Shown one piece after another: positions 20,984 to 31,969 of a DNA stretch of 64,000 nucleotides. The number at the start of each line of letters is the position of its first letter. Position 1 is the stretch's first letter. The notes below the pieces were generated by a model, which saw only the letters and a list, made by a program, of their open reading frames with translations, had not been told where the DNA came from and searched no databases. Location: NCBI GenBank assembly GCA_963921935.1, contig OY998175.1, positions 210,878,655-210,942,654 of the forward strand. Direction: 5' to 3'. Made by a program: the position numbers and the translations under genes. The stretch is from Galeruca laticollis. Its lineage: Eukaryota; Arthropoda; Insecta; Coleoptera; Chrysomelidae.

Positions 20984-23034
20984 ATGTGGCGTCTTTGGAA
21001 AATATCGAGTTCGGTCCAAAATATTGTGTGTAACAGCAACGAAAATTTAAATACTTGTGATCAAAGTGAAAACAAGATTCGACGACATTTAAATTTGGAA
21101 ACACAGAAGATATGTTTCAATGTGTATAAGAATCTACGGGAAAAGTTTGATTTTCGATGAAGAAACAGAATGAATGCAAGCAGTATCGGATTTAACAGAA
21201 GTTATCCTGTTAACTATACGTAAAATAGCCAAGAATGAGCCTTACGAACGCAAGAATCGATGTGATAAGGGATTGATCAAACCTTTTGATGTGTCTGTAA
21301 TAAAATTATTAAAAACCACCACATATGACTGATACAAAAGTAATGAGTTACCTACGATTGAAATAATAAGCAATAAAATGACAAATGTCGGCCGTAATGT
21401 AAATGTCTGTAAGAAAACTGGATTTAAAAATTGGGATTAAAATTCAAAACGATTAATAAACGTCGAACAGTTATGGAAAGCAGAAGTATAGTGGATATGC
21501 GCGGTATACATACTTGGAACAAGTAACTTAGTATAGAGAAGAAAACCGGCCAATAGACCTTTTCATCATCATTTTTTTTTGTACGCATGCGTGCAGTTCG
21601 GCCATCTTTTTCGTACTGTTTTGTAAATAAGCATGTTAAAATACCTGTGTACAAATAGTTAAAATCAACTGACATTAAACAAATAATACTTATTAAAAAG
21701 AAATTCAGAGAACATTAAAATAATAAGTGTCTTAATTAAAAAATAAATTTTTCAAGTCGACTATATTATCTGTACGAAAAGGAGAAATAAAACAGTGTTG
21801 TTATGGAGTGTGTAAGAGTGATACATGTTATAAATTATTTAAAACCAATACATAATATATATTATTTTCTAAATGTTCCTAAATCTTGCTTGCAATATAT
21901 AGATGCAGTTAATATATACGTGTAATCCTATGCTTAAAAAAGTATGTTTATAACATTAATAATATTCATTATCAACCTAAAAGTTAATTTTACAGTTTCC
22001 ACATGTGCTAACAATAAATTATGGTCAATTAGGATAACATTATTTACCTAATTTTATTTAGATAATAGATGGTATTGAAAGCTAACCTCTTAACAAGAAG
22101 ACTTATTTTGCCTTTTTGAGAACGCCCATAACAATTTAACCACATTTTAATCGTTTAAAATTAAACGGTTCAACTGAGTTGTCAACAAGTACAGCACCAT
22201 CAATAATTTGTTTTAACGATGGATTTGTTTGTGGAGATAATTATTGTATCCCCAGTCATGATTGCACAAAACAGTACGAAACTTTTAAACTCCCGCTCTT
22301 ACACATGGCAGCTGCGCTTGCGCTTGTCATGTAATGAAAAGCACTATTGTCTATTTGGACGAAATTTGGTATGATACAGACGACACGGTTAAGTAAGGAT
22401 GGACTGATGGGTCAAAAATATGTATGCCAACAATGCCTGCAAACAATTGATCCAGACTTATTATTGTGCATTGCGGTGGAAATGAAGGATGGGTTTCAAA
22501 TACCTTAAAAATATGTGGAAAAAAAATTGGAGGATTGCAACGTTGACTATCATAATAACATAGTTTGAATTCACATTGATTCCAAACTTAGAGCCAAATA
22601 GTGTTGTACTTCTTGACAACGCTTCTTATCATTCACGACAGTTCAATAAAATACCAAATAAAAGCTACAGAAGACCGAACTACAAAATTTTTTAATGGAT
22701 AATAATTTGTACTTTGAAGACTCTTATATAAAACAACAACTGATTGAAGTTTTACAGACAAACAAATTTAAGAAATTATACGCCCAAGAGAGTATTGCTG
22801 AACAACATGGACAATCTATAGTGAGACTTCCTCCTTATTTTTGTATTTTCAATCCCATCGAGTTAATCGAGTTAATTTGGGCACAATTAAAACAGATATT
22901 AAAAAAGTAATCAAAACTGAAGAGTATAAGAATATTGGGCATGTCCATATTAAACGAGGAAATATATTTATTATTGATTTGCAAGACGATGGTGATAGTG
23001 AAGCAGATGATATGGGAGAAGGATTAATGAATTA
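20984..23034 (+). pseudogene. Tc1/mariner-like (IS630) transposase split by a MITE
   Basis: The ATG at 20984 (MWRLWKISSS...) starts a gene whose helix-turn-helix region is decayed (21170-21330). Just before the insert are the family motifs LGLKFKTINKRRTVMES (about 21430-21482) and RRKPAN. After the insert (22347) come IVYLDEIWYDTDD (first Asp), GWTDGSK, IIVHCGGNEGWV, then VVLLDNASYHSRQFNK-type sequence (about 22594-22650, second Asp), NNLYFEDSYIKQQLIEVLQT, VRLPPYFCIFNPIELIW (22820-22875, third acidic Glu), and an acidic C-terminus ending at 23034. There are several stops and shifts. It matches an insect-expanded family of unnamed DDE proteins. Confidence 0.75.
21556..22344. mobile_element. 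789 bp MITE in TA target, inside Tc1-like transposase
   Basis: The ends read TA|gaccttttcat... and ...atgaaaagcac|TA. A 16 bp perfect inverted repeat (tttcgtactgttttgt at 21609-21624 and its complement at 22266-22281) lies subterminally. Excising it with one TA rejoins ...AAACCGGCCAATATTGTC..., which reads KPANIVYLDEIW, the expected continuous motif around the first catalytic Asp of the host transposase. The interior is AT-rich with no gene. Confidence 0.85.
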
Positions 23035-23560
23035 GATTTTGGAAGAAGAAAATTAATTAAGTTTACTATATTTTTCATGTTACTTATATAGTAGTGACAA
23101 ACAGGAGTTAAACATAATATGTATTTTTAGAGAATTGTTTTATTCATTGTTATAAAATTTATTTTTTATTGTTATTTTTTCATAGAATTTTGTTTTGTTC
23201 AAAAAAAATCGAATGGGATACAAAAAGGGCTCAGTTCACGTCTGGTATCCCGATTAAACCAAACGCCCTTTCAACAATTAACGTAACATCAAATAAAATA
23301 TAGGTATTGGTAAAAGTAAACAAAATATTAATACCTTTCAGTGTCTAGTTCCGCAACATAACTTAAAGGTTATATACCATTACAGTGCTACACTATATGT
23401 TTTGCGCCAACTATAAGTATCAATAATCTCAATACAAAGTTAGTTTATCAACAATCAACATCTTATGACACACTAACCTAACCTCACAATTAACTTTAAT
23501 TTTTTTGGTTGGTATCATCTATGTTGGTATCCACATTGAAAATTCCATATTGTAAAACGA
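23035..23560. other. AT-rich spacer, nothing recognised
   Basis: Probably contains the 3' end of the Tc1-like element (its terminus was not identified). No gene or structured repeat seen. Confidence 0.35.
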
Positions 23561-23576
23561 TTGTAAATAGTTGCAA

Positions 23577-23660
23577 GCAAGACCTTGCAAGGTCAAAGTG
23601 TTGCTGCAATACATTGCAAAAAGAATTGCGAACTGTAAAGCGGACTTAATCAATTCACGG
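23577..23660 (+). repeat. Dispersed repeat shared with 11100-11165
   Basis: The core 'gaattgcgaactgtaaagcgg' and its upstream 'cattgcaaaaa' align with the reverse complement of 11110-11160 at about 90 percent over 31 bp. It is followed by a 120-codon open frame (23571-23951) that I do not recognise and treat as chance or a decayed element. Confidence 0.4.
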
Positions 23661-23986
23661 GTTAGAAAATTGTGCAAGTTTTTCAGTGGAATAATTATTA
23701 CGGGTTCATTATATTTTTACTTTTCCGCCAAACATATCTTCGATGCGAGAAAAGTATTGGTTTACCTCAAAAAAAGTAAGAACTACCGATTTTTTTTAGT
23801 TATTTTTGTTTTTCAGCAAGAACAACACGAAAAAACGGTTTTTAGAAAAAAAATCCTGTGTGTATGTCGTCGTCGGCCACTTTTCGTAACATGTCTTGTT
23901 AGCTCACCAGAACCAGTACAACAGGTGCTATGGTTTGTTAGCATGATATAGCCTCCGAAGTGTATACAATTGTCCAATTGAATCGG

Positions 23987-24182
23987 TGAGATTAAAAACA
24001 GTACAAGTCAAAAATTTGGCGTTTTGAGTCGCGATGACCAATCATTTTAAAATTCCCTTCCGCATCGAATGAGCCTAAAAACCGTATGCCAAACATTGCC
24101 GGCTGCAATGTGGAAGCAAGGCCTTGCCAGCGATGAGCAGAACAACAGTACAAGTCCGCGACTTGTACTGTTTTTAATCTCA
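23987..24182. repeat. 196 bp foldback with perfect 23 bp ends and inner palindrome
   Basis: tgagattaaaaacagtacaagtc at 23987-24009 is the exact reverse complement of 24160-24182. The right end also contains the palindrome cagtacaagtc-cgc-gacttgtactg at 24146-24170, so the 11-mer cagtacaagtc occurs three times. It is likely a small non-autonomous transposon. No clear target duplication. Confidence 0.7.
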
Positions 24183-24300
24183 ATGAAAGGGGCGGGTGCC
24201 CGGTCGATTCCATTACGTCGAATTATTACATTATAGCCAAAGAATGAATACCTGTGTTGAATTCTGTTGCTAGTTTTGTGAAATTATTACAGTATTGAAT

Positions 24301-24924
24301 AAACGGTTTAGATTTGTAAATTATAAATGTCTGGCAAATAGGCCCCAATTTCCAAGAAAAAACTGTAGTACTAGTTCTGCTGACGAAGTTACTACTAATG
24401 GTAGTAGGAAAAGACACAGAAACTTAAGCGATTGGAAAGTAAATAAATGTAAAAAAGCGGGACAAGAAGGTCGTGAATATATTACAATGAAAGGTGTAAC
24501 GGTTTCAGAAAAGAAAATTGGACCTCCTTGCACGTAAGTTCCCATAAAAAATATATTTTTTTAAGTATTTTAATAGGAAATAATACATTTTAGATGTAAA
24601 CAGAAATGCATGGATAATCCAAGTGACCAAGATAAAGTTCAAATATTGTCAAAGTTATATACGGATAAATCCAAAAATCTACAAGATACGTTCCTGCAAG
24701 GACTATATGAATTAGCCGGAGTCGTGCATTATGGACCTCCGAGATATGCACGTCGTATGTCTTAATCTGATGTCAGCCATTACAATTGTTACAGCCGAAT
24801 GGCAAATAATACATGGCATGAATCCCACGATCTAAAGAAAAAGGTGGAGCGAGTCCGTAATGACACATTTACAATTCCTTCCATTATAATGTATAAAGAG
24901 ACATCGCATAATTATATTGAGTGA
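24301..24924 (+). pseudogene. Spliced N-terminal fragment of the same transposase-like family as 6717-9117
   Basis: Exon 1 is open from before 24301 to 24533 and reads KCKKAGQEGREYITMKG then KKIGPPCT. A 60 bp intron (24534-24593, GTAAGTT...CATTTTAG) follows. Exon 2 resumes in register as CKQKCMDNPSDQDKVQILSKLY, joining the Cys motif PPC-CKQKC characteristic of this family (compare CNNNECNKKC in the 6.5 kb element). A stop at about 24764 precedes further family-like sequence to 24924. No nuclease core is present and the start codon is uncertain. It could be a truncated transposon or a decayed domesticated gene. Confidence 0.55.
24534..24593 (+). other. 60 bp intron in transposase-like fragment
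   Basis: GTAAGT donor and TTTTAG acceptor. Splicing restores the PPCTCKQKC motif across the junction, whereas reading through meets an immediate stop. Confidence 0.75.
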
Positions 24925-25279
24925 AAAAATAAAACTATGTTTTTATACAATATTCCTTTCCCGTTCAATATACTTTTTAGTACTGTACTTCTATGTCTAA
25001 AATTAAAGGGCATCCCACTAGGAATGCGCGGTTTAAGAGATAAACTACGAATTTGAAATAATTTCAATAACGACTTAGTACAAGTATTGAGAATACCTAT
25101 AATTTAATTAAAATATATTATATATATCACTCAAATTATAATTCATTAACCTCGAAGGTAATTCAATAATTAATTTGGGTTTTATTTAGAATTTACAATA
25201 ATTTAGAAGATGTACTCAGCTGTGTTGCTTAAATTCATATTATTCACAGTTGATATGTCTGTTTGAACACCTCTAAAAA

Positions 25280-26580
25280 GTAGTTTGGCTGGGTAAAATA
25301 TGAGTATACAAATTAGTCCTATATTCGAAAATTATTAGGTCTGTTCCAACCAACACAAAAACCGTACAATTACGATACAAACCCAGTTGACCTGCTGATT
25401 AGTGAATATAATAAGTCTGTGTAATTTACATCAAATTTGCTGCGTTACTGAGATTGTACGGTAATAAAACGGTATTTACTTCGGTTGGAACAGACCTAAT
25501 ATTTAGTTACTTTTGATAATTTCAAATCTTTTAACGATTCACTTAGAAATTAATAAAACAGGTGGTCTAATTTACTATCATCTTTTATAAAATGATATAC
25601 TTAATAATGAAAAAAACTATTTTGGGTACAAATTAGACCTCAAAGTTTAAAGGTAAGCTGTTGAAATTTGATTTTGTAAATGTGGAGGTGTTCAAGCCAC
25701 CACTCCCATATTAAAACTCCTTTTACAGGGAAAACTGTGTGTGTACAAAGTTTGATTTTTTGGGTGGAAATTAGTCCTTTATTCGAAAATTAATAATATT
25801 TAGTTATCTTTGATAATTTCTTGGAAATTAATAAAACACGTGGTCTAATTTACTATCATCTTTAATAAACAAAATGATATGATAATGAAAAGACGCTTTT
25901 AGTTACTTACAAATTAGTCCTAAATGCAAAGTTTAAAGGTATGCTGTTGAAATTGGATTTTATAAAGGTGGACGTATTCAAGCCAGCACTTCCACATTAA
26001 AACTCCTTTTACAGGGAAAACTGTGTAAGTACAAATTTCAATTTTTTGGGTACAAAATTAGTCCTGTATTCGAAAATTAATAATATCTAGTTATCTTTGA
26101 TAATTTCAAATCTTTTAACGATTCACTTGGAAATTAATAAAACACGTGGTCTAATTTACTATCATCTTTTATAAACAAAATGATATAATAATGAAAAAAC
26201 GCTTTTGGGTACATATTAGTCCTAAATTCAAAGTTTAAAGGTATGCTGTTAAAATTTGATTTTGTAAAAGTGGGGGTGCTAGCTTCAGCTTAAACTAACA
26301 CCCCCACTTAAAAATAACGGTTTTTCAGAAAAACTGAGTGGGTACAAATTATTATCTTTTGGGTACAAATTAATCCAGTTCAGATATATGACAATAAAAT
26401 TTGATTTTGTCAACGTGGGGGTGTTAGCTTGAGCTCAAGCTAGCACCCCCACTTTAAATAGTGATTTTTTATAAAAACTAAGTGGGTACAAATTCTAATT
26501 TTTTGGGTACAAATTAGTTCTAAATTACACATAAGTTTTTTTTAAATTTGAAAAAGTGGGGGTGCTAGCTTTACTGACGT
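25280..26580 (+). repeat. Tandem array, about 290 bp units then shorter units (left array)
   Basis: Three units of about 290 bp share 'attcgaaaatta' (25325, 25780, 26068), 'gtggtctaatttactatcatctttta', 'gggtacaaattagtcct' and 'ggtatgctgttgaaatttgattttg'. Shorter 120-130 bp units follow to 26580, with 'gggggtg-tagctt' palindromes (for example 26417-26449). The first unit contains a MITE. The same family occurs inverted at 40230-41020. Confidence 0.8.
25338..25496. mobile_element. 159 bp MITE in TA target inside the left array
   Basis: Perfect inverted ends ggtctgttccaacc / ggttggaacagacc, flanked by TA on both sides. The paralogous array units at 25780 and 26068 show the empty site (cgaaaattaataatatttag), confirming the insertion and its TA duplication. 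Confidence 0.92.
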
Positions 26581-26639
26581 CATCTGAGGTGCTTTTTGTA
26601 ATTCTGTTAAAATCGATTAAGGCACCGCCATTTGTTGTA
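26581..26639. other. Junction between left array and pogo-like gene
   Basis: Short stretch with 'tgacgtcatctgaggtgc'. No terminus of the pogo-like element could be placed. Confidence 0.3.
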
Positions 26640-27286
26640 GATTCTACCGAAGGGCTGTTTCAGGCTTACTTATCTCTGCATTACTTAACAAACTATCATC
26701 TGCTGGTTTTATAAGATAGTTTCTTAAAATATGGATTATGGGTTCTTGTATCATAGAAAGCATGCCTTCATCGAGCACCTCGTATTCTTCAATAACAGTA
26801 GTAGTAGTATTTTCATCTTGATTATCATTCCAATTCAAATTCTCTAAGCGTTCATTTCCACTATTACCTCGAAACAATGAGTCCTGGAATTTGTTTAGCT
26901 TTTCCAATAAACTATCTACTTCATAGACTTCATCAAGTAGGCCTAATTTAAGTGCTGCTAGTACTTTGTGGGTGGCCCAAAAATCTTCTTGAGATTATAT
27001 TGCGTCGCTTGGGTCTTGATTCAGATTTTGAACATTTTCTAGTGTATTTAGTACACATTTGGTATAATCTGGTGCATCCGGATTAAATGGAAAAAGCCCT
27101 CATCGTTTGAACCCTTTTATTATATGATCCTTGATTTTTTCATTTTGTAGGGCTTTTTTAAATATTGGAGCAAACTCAGTTTTGTTCAAAATTCGGCCAT
27201 TATTCTCATTTTTCCAATCTCTTACAGCATTTTTCCAATAATCCTTCAGTGGTTTAAATAATGCCACATCTCCCGGTTGCATTATA

Positions 27287-29499
27287 TAGGGTTTCCAGAA
27301 ACTCTCCTGCCAAACGGAAACTACAGTTACTAGAGGTGATTTTAAGTCGATTTAGCTCAAATTACCTTAATCCGAAAATGGGGGCTACAGCCCTTTGAAG
27401 AAGACGTCCTCATATGAGTTTTCTTCAAATCACTCAAAAATACCGTTACTTAAAATATCGAAACTTGGTGTAATCAATAAACAATTACAAACCAGTCGTT
27501 TGCTGTAAATAATTTTTTTCCAGATCTGTCACAAGCGTGTCAGTTGGGGGGACCAACAGGTATTTTTATTAAAAAAAAATTATTTTCGAGTTTTCGATGT
27601 ATCCGACACCGAATTTTGAAAATTAAAGATAATTTTCATAGTTAATTTGATCAAAATAGTTTATTTTTCGAATGAAGAATATGCTGATATGCATTTAGTT
27701 TATGGGGAAGTACAATGTAACGCTCGTGCAGCAGATCGAAGATATGCGGAAAAATTTCCAAACAGAAGGCATCCTGCTCGCGCAACATTTGTAGCCGTAC
27801 ACCAAGGATTAAGAGAAAGTGGCTCAGTAGTACCTAAAAATACTGAAGCTGGTAGACGACCTGATGTGACAGTGGAATACGGAGACAATATTTTGATTGA
27901 AATCGAAAATAATACTGAGGTTAGCACCAGAAGACTCGCTGCTATGTATCCTGCCATTTCCAAGTCTTCCATATGGAATATTATTCATAAAGAAAACCTT
28001 CATCCTTTCCATTTTCAAAAAGTTCATGCCATGGTAGATGGTGATTTCTCTGTCCGCAGATATTTTTCAAACTGGTTGCGGAACAAAAAAAATCAGGATC
28101 CTAATTTATTTTCCAATATTTTATTTTGCGATGAATCTACGTTTACCAGAGACGGAATTATTAATTTACATAATGTACATCATTATGCCTACATTGGTGA
28201 TAATCCTCATGCAACAGTAGAGAAAAAGCACCAGCAAAGATTTAGTATAAATGTTTGGATAGATGTAATCGGTAATCAGCTTCTGGGACCCGTAGAGCTT
28301 CCTAGCAGTTTAACAGGACAAGAATATCTTAATTTGTTACAAAATGTTTTACCTGATTTAATAGACGAGGTTCCCCTGATGATCGAAATAATTTATGGTT
28401 CATGCACGACGGCTGCCCAGCTCATTTTAGCAGAGAGGTTCGTCAATATCTCGACAATAACTATTACGATAAGTGGATTGGAAGAGGTGGTCCAGTTAAT
28501 TGCCCCCAAGATCTCCAGATTTAAACCCCTGTGATTTTTGTATTTGGGGTTATTTAAAATCATTAGTCTATGCTGTTCCAATAGAAACCCGTAATCAGTT
28601 GTATTAAAGAATTTAAAACGCTTGTAATGAAATTAGAAATAATGCAGGAATTTTTGCAAAAATTAGTTGATCTTTAGAGAAAATAATCAATTTGTGTATT
28701 GAGACAAATGGTCGTCATGTAGAGCATCTGTTGTAAAATTATCTCTCTTATTTCTGTTGGTAATTATCACTAACTTTGTTTTTCTTAATGTTGATTGTTG
28801 TTTTATACCCTCACGAAATAAAATTAATTTAAAATTTCCAAAACAATGTAAGCAACTTAATACTTACGACTTTTGTTACCAGTATCTGTACAATTTGTTG
28901 ATTTTTCAAAGCCAACTTGATATTACAGATTATAATCCAACATGATTTTACGTAAGAAACACAAAAAGTATAAATTTATTTTTCTCGAAAACGGTTCATG
29001 ATATCGATTTAAAAGAAGAGAACATTGTTTATGAAAATTATCTTGAGCGAGCGTTACATTGTACTTCCCCATAACTAAATGCATATCAGCATATTCTTCA
29101 TTCGAAAAATAAACCATTTTGATCAAATTAACTATGAAAATTATCTTGAATTTTCCAAATTCGGTGTCGGATACATAAAAAACTCGAAAATAAATTTTTT
29201 TTTATAAAAATACCTGTTGGTCCCCCCAACTGACACGCTTGTGATGGATCTGAAAAAAAAATATTTACAGCAAACGACTGGTTTGTAACTGTTTATTGAT
29301 TATACCAAGTTTGATTATTTTAAGTAACGGTATTTTTGAGTAATTTGAAGAAAACTCATATGAGGACGTCTTCTTCAAAGGGCTGTAGTTCCCTTAGGAA
29401 GCATTTTCGTATTAAGGTAATTTGAGCTAAATCGACTTAAAATCGATCATCTCTAGTAACTGTAGTTTCCGTTTGGCAGGAGAGTTTCTGGACACTTTG
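27287..29499 (+). mobile_element. Mariner-like element with about 445 bp inverted repeats, in TA target
   Basis: The arms 27287-27729 and 29049-29499 are reverse complements (ends ccagaaactctcctgccaaac / gtttggcaggagagtttctgg). TA flanks both sides (27285-27286 and 29500-29501). Removing the element and one TA joins the pogo-like codons as Y-T-H-I-M-Q-P-G-D, an exact frame restoration. The arms run into the transposase coding region, so the first about 25 residues of the transposase exist as an inverted duplicate in the right arm (29045-29126). Confidence 0.92.
27650..28735 (+). pseudogene. Mariner-like (IS630 superfamily) transposase, two frameshifts
   Basis: The N-terminus SNEEYADMHLVYGEVQCNAR is a known signature of an insect family; RRHPARATFVAVHQ and PDVTVEYGDNIL follow in the helix-turn-helix region. 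The catalytic core has NILFCDESTFTRDGIINLHN (first Asp, about 28119-28175) and WIDVIGNQLLGPVELP. A frameshift near 28380 moves the frame to LWFMHDGCPAHFSREVRQYL (second Asp) and KWIGRGGPVN. Another near 28505 leads to CDFCIWGYLKS-type sequence (third acidic region) and the end HVEHLL at 28735. The likely initiation codon is uncertain because no ATG precedes the SNEEYADM box in frame. It is close to intact. Confidence 0.85.
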
Positions 29500-30245
29500 T
29501 ATGAGTATAATTCGGTGGTAATGCATATAATATTATATTGTTCTCATATGCGAACGGTGTCCGTCCACAAAAAAGATTATCGGTTTTTCAATATGTTCTC
29601 AAATAATCCATTGATACAATGCGTTCGCCACGTACTCAAAGAACATATCTGAGCGCATCCAACCAGAGTCAGATTTTCCTAGCAACAGTGGTTTTACGTA
29701 AGGGTATACCACACAGGGGGGAGCACAATTTTCCACCTGCAGAAAAAGTTATAAGCACTCCCTTTTTTAACTTCTAGCAAATTTTTGCAACCCTTAGGTG
29801 CTAATCCTTTTCCAGTCTTTGGTTGTAGGTAGAAGCCACTTTCATCCGCATTAAAAGTGCGAGATGGGTCAGTCAAAATATCTGTGGCGTTTATGCTTTC
29901 TAAAAATTCTCGAGATTTCTACCAGGATTTAATAAATGCTACTGTCACTTCAGCTCGAGAGTTATCAACTGACTCAGGAGTCCGAGAAGAAATTTCCGGA
30001 TGTCGACGAAGAAAGGAGTCATACCATTTCCGTCCTGACATTCCATTTTTTGGACTTTTAAAGATTTTCCTTTAGTATAATTTTTTGAACCGTTGTCAGT
30101 AGTTCATCTTTTTTAATTGGAAAACCACATTTGCATAGATTAATAATCCAGTTGACGTTTTTTTTTCATTTTCTTTACTTAAATATGGACCAGGTCCCAT
30201 TTGTCTTTTTTTATCTTGCATTCTTCCTTTAAGAGGGGCCTCCTC

Positions 30246-30535
30246 ACAGGTATATAAACCTAAAAAACTACACAATACTAGTTACTTATCTAGTAATTAT
30301 TTGGTTCAAAATATTTACGATAGATGTCGATAGTAGTACTGAATCGCCTTTTACTTATTGAACATATTTTCTCTCTCTGTCTTTTCACTCTTGATGGTTC
30401 AAAGAAACGCATCTCTGGACCAGATGTTCGGATGTTTTGTTTCCAAATATTTCAACTTTTTGTGAACACAGAAACCGTATCTCTGTTTTTTTAGGTTGCA
30501 TCCAAACAAAACTTGCTCAGAAACAGTCAGGATTC
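30246..30535. other. Spacer 5' of pogo-like gene
   Basis: No gene seen. It is the upstream region of the minus-strand pogo-like gene and may hold its promoter. Confidence 0.3.
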
Positions 30536-30698
30536 TGCGCAATACATTTCTCCGCGATCATACATAAGTTTCTGATTGTTTGAAAACAGCTGGACGATGT
30601 TCACACAGGTTTGACTGATGGTTTTCTAACTGTTCAACGTCCAGCTGTTTTCAAACAATCAGAAACTTATGTATGAACGCGGAGAAATGTATTGCGCA
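30536..30698. repeat. Near-perfect 61 bp hairpin
   Basis: The arms tgcgcaatacatttctccgc... (30536-30596) and ...gcggagaaatgtattgcgca (30638-30698) pair with about one mismatch over 61 bp around a 41 bp loop. It could be a foldback MITE or, if transcribed, a long-hairpin RNA. No target duplication is obvious. Confidence 0.85.
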
Positions 30699-31025
30699 AG
30701 GCGGCAGAAACTGTATTAATGCACGGGTAATTTATGAACTTTTGCAGGAACGGACTATTTATTAGTGGAGTGGTTTTCTTATTATAATGAAATATCTTCA
30801 GAACCGGTCGAAAACGAGGGCCGGTCGGCTGACTGGCACACCCACCCTACTTTTTGTTATATCCAATGACGTAGAAAAAGAATAGACCCATTTATTTATA
30901 TTATATACTGAAGCTAACATTGCAAAAGCAATAACGAGATGAGCGACTATATTCCGCCCGTCACTACGCGCTATTGTTGAAATGTGCTTTATTTCTGAAA
31001 ACTGCTCGAAAAAGGGTGCAGGGTA
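30699..31025. other. Spacer, nothing recognised
   Basis: Ends at the TA preceding the Tc1-like element. A short repeat (ccggtc...ggccggtcgg) at 30810-30830 is the only structure seen. Confidence 0.3.
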
Positions 31026-31969
31026 CAGGGTGCGGCATTAGTGCGAGGAAGTTCAATTACTCTCTTGTCGTGAGAGATACGAAAACATTTTATTTAGATA
31101 AAAGTTAAGCCATATATAGGACCATATTTTGAAAATATTTTCAAATATACAGGGTCACCCATATTGGCAGGATGAACCTTACTTAGCCTTTTTAAATGGA
31201 ACACCCTGTATATTTCCACATTTTCTTATTCCCCTCGAAATTCTTGATTGTGCGATATGAGGTTTTGCAATGTTATACGAGGTAATTTAAAAGATATAAG
31301 CACTTTTTTAGTAATTTCCTAGTAACATAACACCCTGTACCATTGTATAGATTTGATATCAAGAAATCTATTTACGTTCAAACGATTTTTCATATAGTGT
31401 ACTAATGTCCAAAATTATTAGCAGATCGCGATACTCGTTCTTTATATACAGGATTGGTCATAAATCGGAATGATCATTTACTGGGTTTTCTTAAATGGAA
31501 CGCCCTGTATTTTAGTGTCGTAATGAAATTGTATTGTATGGCACTTTATTATTTCTTAAGCATTCTCTATACCCAATTGCCATAATTTGTGAGTAATTGA
31601 TGATACTTTCAGCCAAACATTATTTAAAACAAATATTAGGTGAAATTAGTTTCACGGTGGAAATATTTAACCAAAAAAAATTACAAAATAATCTAGTCTC
31701 ATCCATAATTTATTAATATTAGGTGAATTACCAAAATACATCAGTACTTAAGATTGTTGGTGTATAAAACATTACTAAAATCACACAAGATTCTAGTTGG
31801 CTATGAAAATAATAGGTTATGGCTTATTGCATCACAAGCATAAGCATCATTATATAAAAACCAAATTACTAATATTCCCAAACTTGATACCCATTATCAA
31901 ATAAACAAAAAAGGCAATTAACGTTTAATATAGTTACCTAACAAAAATAACAAGAATATCGTTGAATTT

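Larger units (their letters stand above)
26640..30245 (-). pseudogene. pogo/Tigger-like DDE transposase, split by a mariner-like element
   Basis: Read from 30245 down: GPGPYLSKENEKK and GRKWYDSFLRRHPEISSRTPE, the CENP-B-type DNA-binding region (30210-29970). Next are FNADESGFYLQPKTGKGLAPKG (29850-29780, first catalytic Asp) and NIILYALPPNYTH (29555-29510). The element at 27287-29499 interrupts the gene here. It resumes with IMQPGDVALFKPLKDYWKNAVRDWKNENNG (27285-27200), FKRCGLFPFNPD-type sequence (about 27110-27080), and an acidic C-terminus to 26640. Stops and shifts are present, and the second Asp region is decayed. Pogo-like elements use a DDE nuclease with a centromere-protein-B-like DNA-binding domain. 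Confidence 0.75.

Noticed and set aside
23571..23951. 126-codon plus-strand open frame as a gene
   Set aside because: No family resemblance; overlaps a dispersed repeat; composition does not look coding.
25280..26580. CRISPR-like array
   Set aside because: Units are 100-300 bp, contiguous and diverged, with no short repeat/unique spacer structure; the genome is eukaryotic.
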